From positions 6,666,361 through 6,730,360 of the forward strand of contig NZ_CP048810.1 of NCBI RefSeq assembly GCF_013347965.1: 64,000 nucleotides of DNA, given 5' to 3'. Made by a program: the position numbers and the translations under genes. The notes under the pieces were generated by a model that saw only the letters and a list, made by a program, of their open reading frames with translations, searched no databases and was not told the origin of the DNA. Below, one piece after another: positions 59,433 through 64,000 of this stretch. Within the stretch, counting starts at the first letter, position 1, and every line of letters begins with the position of its first letter. The DNA comes from Pseudomonas bijieensis (GTDB lineage Bacteria > Pseudomonadota > Gammaproteobacteria > Pseudomonadales > Pseudomonadaceae).

Positions 59433-60519
59433 ACCGATCCGCAAAATCCTGTGGCGCTTCGCCGGCTGCGTGACCGGGTTGGCGATGGTTGCCGCCCATC
59501 CAGCCCAAGCTGCCGACGGTATCGCCAGCGGCCCTACCGCAAGCTATAGCATTGCCTTCAGCAACTCCTACGCGGGCAGCGATTTCCGCAAGGTGATGGT
59601 GCGTAACTGGCAGGAGATTGCGGCCCAGGCGCAAAAGGATGGCTTGATCCGGGAGGCCCCGGTGGTCAGCGCGAATAACTCGGCGTCGGAACAAGCGGCC
59701 CATATCCAGGAGATGATCGTCAAGGGCGTGAACGCCATCGTCGTCCTGGCCGCGTCCGACACGGCCCTCAACGGGGTGATCCGCGATGCTTGCAACGCCG
59801 GCATCGTGGTGGTCGTCATGGCCAGCCTGGTCACTGAAAGCTGTGTCTATACCGTGGACTACAACTGGTCTGCCATGGGCCGCGTGGAAGTGGACTATAT
59901 CGCCGAACGCCTCAAGGGGAACGGAACGCTGCTAGAGATCCGTGGTATTGCCGGCGATGCCACCGATAAAAACATCAGCGACGGCATTCGCAAGGCTGCC
60001 AGCGACTATCCGGGCCTGAAGTTCGCCAAGACCGTGTACGGGAACTGGACGGCTTCCGTGGCACGCAAGGAGGTGGCGCTGGCGCTGCCGTCGCTGCCCA
60101 CCATCGATGCGGTCGCTACTCAAGGGGGCGACGGTTATGGCGCGGCCATGGCGTTCAAGGCGGCGGGACGCCCTTTACCGATCATCGTGATGGGGAACCG
60201 TCAGGACGAACTCGCCCTGTGGAAACAGGAGCGCGATGCCAATGGCTATGAGACCGTCTCCGTTTCCGCCTCACCGAGCGTCTCCCAGGTGGGCTTCTGG
60301 GTGGCCCAGCAGATCCTGGCGGGCAAGCAAGTGCCGAAGTTCGTCGAGGTGCCGCTGGTACGTATCGATGGGAAAGACCTGGACGCCTGGCTCGCAACGA
60401 TGCCGGTGGGCGGCGCCGCCAATCCGTTCTACAGCCAGGCTTCTGTGGCGGCGATGATCGACGCGGCCATCAACAAAACCGCGCCGCCGGCGCCTTTGCC
60501 GGAGGTTACGAAGCAGTAG
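59422..60519 (+). CDS. Periplasmic sugar-type binding protein next to a hybrid kinase (TorT-like)
   Basis: This 365-residue type I periplasmic binding protein has a Sec signal ending PAQA-AD after an unusually long basic start. GGAGA lies 7-8 bases before the ATG at 59422. The mature part begins SYSIAFSNSYAGSDFRKVMVRNW. Further family features are INAIVVLAASDTALNG-like (VNAIVVLAASDTALNG), EIRGIAGDATDKNISDG and ATQGGDGYGAAMAFKAAGRP. There is no permease or ATPase beside it; instead, 32 bp downstream, is a membrane hybrid histidine kinase. That order suggests that the protein passes a ligand signal to the kinase, like TorT with TorS. The ligand may be a sugar or polyol. Confidence 0.85.
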   Translation: MNTKPIRKILWRFAGCVTGLAMVAAHPAQAADGIASGPTASYSIAFSNSYAGSDFRKVMVRNWQEIAAQAQKDGLIREAPVVSANNSASEQAAHIQEMIVKGVNAIVVLAASDTALNGVIRDACNAGIVVVVMASLVTESCVYTVDYNWSAMGRVEVDYIAERLKGNGTLLEIRGIAGDATDKNISDGIRKAASDYPGLKFAKTVYGNWTASVARKEVALALPSLPTIDAVATQGGDGYGAAMAFKAAGRPLPIIVMGNRQDELALWKQERDANGYETVSVSASPSVSQVGFWVAQQILAGKQVPKFVEVPLVRIDGKDLDAWLATMPVGGAANPFYSQASVAAMIDAAINKTAPPAPLPEVTKQ

Positions 60520-60551
60520 TGGCGGGGCGGGGAGCGAGGAGGCGAGGCGCG

Positions 60552-63500
60552 ATGTTGACATTCAAGCCAGTCAGGGACAGGCCCATTGCCGTCAAAATTG
60601 GCCTGGCGGTCGCCGCACTGGTGTTCCTGATGCTGGCGGTATCGCTCGTGAACCTCTACGGCCTGCGCGGCATGGTACGTGCGGTGGATTCTTCCAGCCA
60701 TTCCGCGGAAATTCTGGCGTCGGTCAACGGGGCCACCGGGCGGGTGGAAAACTTCATCGCCACCCGCGACCAGGAAAGCCTGATCCAGGCCGAAGGCATG
60801 GTGGCGACGGCTATCGTCGGCCTCACCGCCATTCCGGTGGCAGAGGCGCAATCGCTCAAGGGCAGTCTGGAAAGGCTCGCCGCGGCGATCGCCGCCTTGC
60901 GGGCCGCGACTCTGACCATGGATGGCGAAACGGAGAACATGACAGCCAATTACGGTCGGATGCGCGAGGCGACGATTCTCGTCGAACAGGGTATCGCCAA
61001 TGGACTGAAGGGGCTTGATGCCCGCACCGCTGAGCACGAGGCGCGGGTGAGCAACATGGAAAGCGCCCATCGCATCCTGGATATCCTGCGCAACGGCGAA
61101 CGGATCATCACCACTAATGTGGCCAAGATGCTGGCGACTGGTGATGGGGCGGCCGCCACCGCGGCGCGCAATGCTGGCGCGGCACTCCCGCCCGTGGTCG
61201 AGCAATTGCGCGAGGTGATGGGGGCGCCGCAGGAGGGAGAGAACCTGGAGCAGTTGGCGGCGGCAGCCGCTGCTGCCAGCGTGGCCGTGGAGCACCTTGG
61301 CGAGGCGCCCAAGCTCCAGGGAGGCGAGGCTTTGCGGCATCTCGCCGCCGTCGAGGATGTGGTCGAACGCCTCGACGCAATGTTGGATGAAGTGGATAGG
61401 CACGTTGCCCATGACGCAAGCGACATTCAAGCCGCCACCGGTTTGCTGCACAATGCAGCCGCGTTGTCCAAGCGTTTCGCCGAGCGCGTTGCCACCCTGG
61501 AGGCGCAGACCTTGTCGTTTCGCCTGTCACCGTCGGCCGAGATTGCCGGCTCTGTCGGCGACATACTGGGCGAGCTCACCCGTCTCTCTCGCGTGCTTCC
61601 TTCGGCCGTGGGGCTGCAAACGGAGGCTACGCCGCAGACTGTCAGCGATCAGATTGCCGGCTACCGGGCGGCATTCGCCAGGTTCCATCAGGCGAGCATC
61701 GCCTTGAGCGACGCACGCGACCAGGTTCGCAACGAGGCACGCAGCGCCGGCCTGTTGGTTGCGAGCTTCGCTGGTCAAGCCCGCTCCGACGCCTTGGTCC
61801 ACAATGATCGTGGCATGCTTGCGACGATAGTCGCCGGTACCGTCGCCATCCTGCTAGCCGGCGCCATTGCCTGGAGCACGTCGCGCTTTGTCGCGCAGCC
61901 CATCGTAGCCTTGGCGTCGGTCATGCGTCGGCTTGCGGCCGGCGACCTGAATGCCGAGATCGCCAGCGTCGGACGCGGCGACGAGATTGGGATCATGACC
62001 CGTGCGGTACGGGTGTTCCAGGAGAATGCCCTGCGCATCCGGGTGCTGGAAGCCGAGGCCGAAGCCGAGCGACAGCAAGTCCAGGCCTCTTTGGAAAGAA
62101 TGGTCGCCGAACGGACCGACACGCTGCACCATCAGACCGAGGTGCTGGAGGCGCAGGCCGTCGAGCTTATTCAGGCGCGCAACCAGGCCGATACGGCTAA
62201 CCAGGCAAAGAGCGATTTCGTTGCCACGGTCAGCCACGAACTGCGCACCCCCCTGACCCTCATTCTTGCACCCCTGGAGCAGCTCTCGGCGGCGACCACA
62301 CCACCGGCAGACTGGCATGTGCAAATCGACCGCGCCCAACGCAACGCACTGCGCTTGATGAACCGGGTGAACGACATCCTCGATTTCTCCAAGGCCGAAG
62401 CGGGCAAGTTTGAGTTGTGTCCAACGCCAATGGACTTGAGCAGGGTGGTGGGTGTGCTGGCCGAGGATGCCGCCATGGTGGCCGAGGGCAAAGGCTGCAC
62501 CTTGACCTGCAGCATCGATCCCGCGCTTGGCACGGTGTTCCTGGACCCCCGACACTTCGAGAAGATTCTCCTCAACCTGGTGAGCAATGCCATCAAGTTC
62601 ACCCCCGCTGGCGGCACTGTGCACCTGGCCGTCACTGCGCTTGATGGCGAGCGATTTGAACTCGCGGTGCAAGACTCCGGGATTGGCATTGCCCCAGACA
62701 AACTGCCGCTGTTGTTCCAGCGTTTTTCCCAGATCGATAATTCCGCCACGCGCCACTACAGCGGCACAGGCATCGGTCTCGCCCTGGTCAAGGATCTGGT
62801 CAAACTGATGGGGGGCGAAGTCGGCGTCAACAGCGAGCTCGGACGGGGTTCGTGCTTCTTTGTTCGACTTCCGCTGGGGGCTGAGCAAGACACCGTGTCG
62901 ACCGAAGCCAGCGCTATGCACGAGCGATCGTCTGCGAACGCAACGAGCACGACCGAGCAGCGCCACCTGCGTTTCGATGACGGCCGCCATGGCAGTGGCA
63001 ACGACCGAGCTTCGATGGACAGCGCAGACGGGCAGCCCCCGGAACACGCCGCGCAATCCAGAGTGCTGGTGGTAGACGACAGCCCGGAAATGCTGAGCTA
63101 CCTGCGCGAACTTTTGCACAACGACTACATCGTCGCCACCGCAGTTGATGGAGAGCAGGCCTGGGCACTCCTGCAGCGTCGCCCCATCGATGTCGTCCTC
63201 TCGGATGTGATGATGCCGCGGCTCGACGGCTTTGGCCTGACAGCCAGAATCAAAGCCAGCGCCGGTTTCGCCCATTTACCCGTGATCTTGTTGACCGCCC
63301 GAGGTGGCAGCGAGGCCTGTGTTTCCGGGCTGGAGAGTGGCGCCGATGACTATATCGCCAAACCCTTCTCGCCGCTGGAACTCAAGGCCCGCGTTCGCGC
63401 GGCGCTACGCATGAGCCAGGTGCAAACCGAGCTGCATGCAAAATCCCGTCAGGCGGGCATGGCCGAAATCGCCACGACTGTGCTGCACAACGTCGGCAAC

Positions 63501-64000
63501 GTTCTCAACAGCGTGAACGTATCGGCAGAACTGGTCAGCAGCCAGATGCGCACCTCCAAAGCCCAGGGGTTGGGCAAGGTGGCTCAACTGATGAACGAAC
63601 ACATCCATGACCTGGCCGATTTTCTCACCACAGACCACAAAGGAAAGATGCTGCCCGGCTATCTGCTCAAGCTGGCGGAGGTGGTGAGCGCAGAGCAACT
63701 GAGCATCATCGAAGAACTCGAGCAACTCACCAAGGGCATTGACCACATCAAAACCATTGTTGCTGCCCAGCAGTCCTATGCCGTTGCTGTCAGTATTGTC
63801 GAGACAGTGCCGGTCCCGGAGTTAATCGACGATGCCTTGCGCATGAGTGCTGGATTACTGGCGCGCCAGGAGGTGACGGTGGTCAAGGACATTGCCGACT
63901 TGCCCCTGCTGGCGCTGGACCGGCATCGGATGCTGCTGATTCTGGTGAACCTGATCAACAATGCCAAGCAGGCGTTGGACGGCGTGATCGATCGCAGCCC
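60552..64000 (+). CDS. Hybrid sensor histidine kinase with two kinase modules (partial)
   Basis: The frame is open from the ATG at 60552 to the window end (at least 1149 residues). Order: membrane helix at about 11-36; a large alanine-rich, mainly helical periplasmic domain to about 420; second helix at about 423-446; HAMP at about 446-500; coiled coil; HisKA with SHELRTPLTL (H562); HATPase with NLVSNAIKF, DSGIGI and GTGIGLALV; a receiver with VLVVDDS and phospho-acceptor D885 in LSDVMMP; then a second module with H979 in LHNVGNVLNSVNV and an N-box-like LVNLINNAKQAL at the edge. A long helical sensor domain plus a linked binding-protein gene resembles TorS, but TorS ends in an Hpt domain. The C-terminal end lies outside. 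Confidence 0.9.
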   Translation, partial: MLTFKPVRDRPIAVKIGLAVAALVFLMLAVSLVNLYGLRGMVRAVDSSSHSAEILASVNGATGRVENFIATRDQESLIQAEGMVATAIVGLTAIPVAEAQSLKGSLERLAAAIAALRAATLTMDGETENMTANYGRMREATILVEQGIANGLKGLDARTAEHEARVSNMESAHRILDILRNGERIITTNVAKMLATGDGAAATAARNAGAALPPVVEQLREVMGAPQEGENLEQLAAAAAAASVAVEHLGEAPKLQGGEALRHLAAVEDVVERLDAMLDEVDRHVAHDASDIQAATGLLHNAAALSKRFAERVATLEAQTLSFRLSPSAEIAGSVGDILGELTRLSRVLPSAVGLQTEATPQTVSDQIAGYRAAFARFHQASIALSDARDQVRNEARSAGLLVASFAGQARSDALVHNDRGMLATIVAGTVAILLAGAIAWSTSRFVAQPIVALASVMRRLAAGDLNAEIASVGRGDEIGIMTRAVRVFQENALRIRVLEAEAEAERQQVQASLERMVAERTDTLHHQTEVLEAQAVELIQARNQADTANQAKSDFVATVSHELRTPLTLILAPLEQLSAATTPPADWHVQIDRAQRNALRLMNRVNDILDFSKAEAGKFELCPTPMDLSRVVGVLAEDAAMVAEGKGCTLTCSIDPALGTVFLDPRHFEKILLNLVSNAIKFTPAGGTVHLAVTALDGERFELAVQDSGIGIAPDKLPLLFQRFSQIDNSATRHYSGTGIGLALVKDLVKLMGGEVGVNSELGRGSCFFVRLPLGAEQDTVSTEASAMHERSSANATSTTEQRHLRFDDGRHGSGNDRASMDSADGQPPEHAAQSRVLVVDDSPEMLSYLRELLHNDYIVATAVDGEQAWALLQRRPIDVVLSDVMMPRLDGFGLTARIKASAGFAHLPVILLTARGGSEACVSGLESGADDYIAKPFSPLELKARVRAALRMSQVQTELHAKSRQAGMAEIATTVLHNVGNVLNSVNVSAELVSSQMRTSKAQGLGKVAQLMNEHIHDLADFLTTDHKGKMLPGYLLKLAEVVSAEQLSIIEELEQLTKGIDHIKTIVAAQQSYAVAVSIVETVPVPELIDDALRMSAGLLARQEVTVVKDIADLPLLALDRHRMLLILVNLINNAKQALDGVIDRS

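Noticed and set aside
60429..61451. 340-residue minus-strand open frame
   Set aside because: It mirrors the periplasmic domain of the kinase and shows no family signature.
61854..63275. 473-residue minus-strand open frame
   Set aside because: It mirrors the hybrid kinase, whose HisKA, HATPase and receiver motifs are all in the plus-strand frame.

Overview
The window is a chromosomal stretch of a high-GC gammaproteobacterium, almost certainly a Pseudomonas of the fluorescens type. The supporting signs are the codon use, REP hairpins of the TGTGGGAGCGAGC...GCTCGCTCCCACA kind, an OprD-family porin, many LysR/GntR/IclR regulators, and a 3-mercaptopropionate dioxygenase very like the one I remember from P. 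aeruginosa. No rRNA, tRNA, CRISPR array, phage or complete insertion sequence was seen. It is accessory metabolic DNA: uptake systems, catabolic enzymes and local regulators.

Layout. (1) 62-5220: a minus-strand operon of polar amino-acid ABC permeases, a binding protein, a fructoselysine-kinase-like PfkB kinase and a FrlB-like SIS deglycase, divergent from a GntR/UTRA regulator. This reads as an Amadori-product (fructosamine) utilisation locus. (2) 5314-10333: an inositol/sugar-like operon (Gfo/Idh dehydrogenase, TIM-barrel isomerase, orphan sugar-binding protein) divergent from a sigma-54 activator, with a near-perfect -24/-12 promoter in front of the operon. (3) 10343-35083: a 25-kb organosulfur scavenging island. 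It holds four SsuA-like binding proteins but one SsuC permease and one SsuB ATPase, two flavin monooxygenases (one frameshifted), an SfnB-like oxidoreductase, a thiol dioxygenase, a four-domain rhodanese protein, two TonB-dependent receptors flanking a periplasmic amine-oxidase/RidA pair, and a TonB-ExbB-ExbD set at the end of the ssu operon. Two AT-rich motifs recur in its promoter regions. (4) 35366-49901: a sugar-acid or hydroxy-acid catabolic cluster with an MFS importer, an AroE-like dehydrogenase, a GarD/UxaA-type dehydratase, a 2-oxoglutarate-semialdehyde dehydrogenase, three different fumarylacetoacetate-hydrolase-fold enzymes, LysR and IclR regulators and an OprD porin. A palindrome in front of the IclR gene recurs in front of the MFS operon. 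(5) 50168-55547: a LysE exporter, an MFS gene remnant, an IclR regulator, and a divergent amino-acid-type ABC transporter joined to a DadA/PuuB-like FAD oxidase. (6) 55513-58808: an NTF2-fold protein, an SDR, an EamA transporter and a LysR regulator. (7) 59061-64000: a truncated GGDEF fragment, then a sugar-type periplasmic binding protein followed by a large hybrid histidine kinase that runs off the window. This last pair resembles a TorT/TorS-style, binding-protein-coupled sensor.

The candidates I find most interesting are the binding-protein/hybrid-kinase pair with two kinase modules, the TonB-powered sulfur island with an exported oxidase/imine deaminase pair, and the sigma-54-controlled sugar operon.
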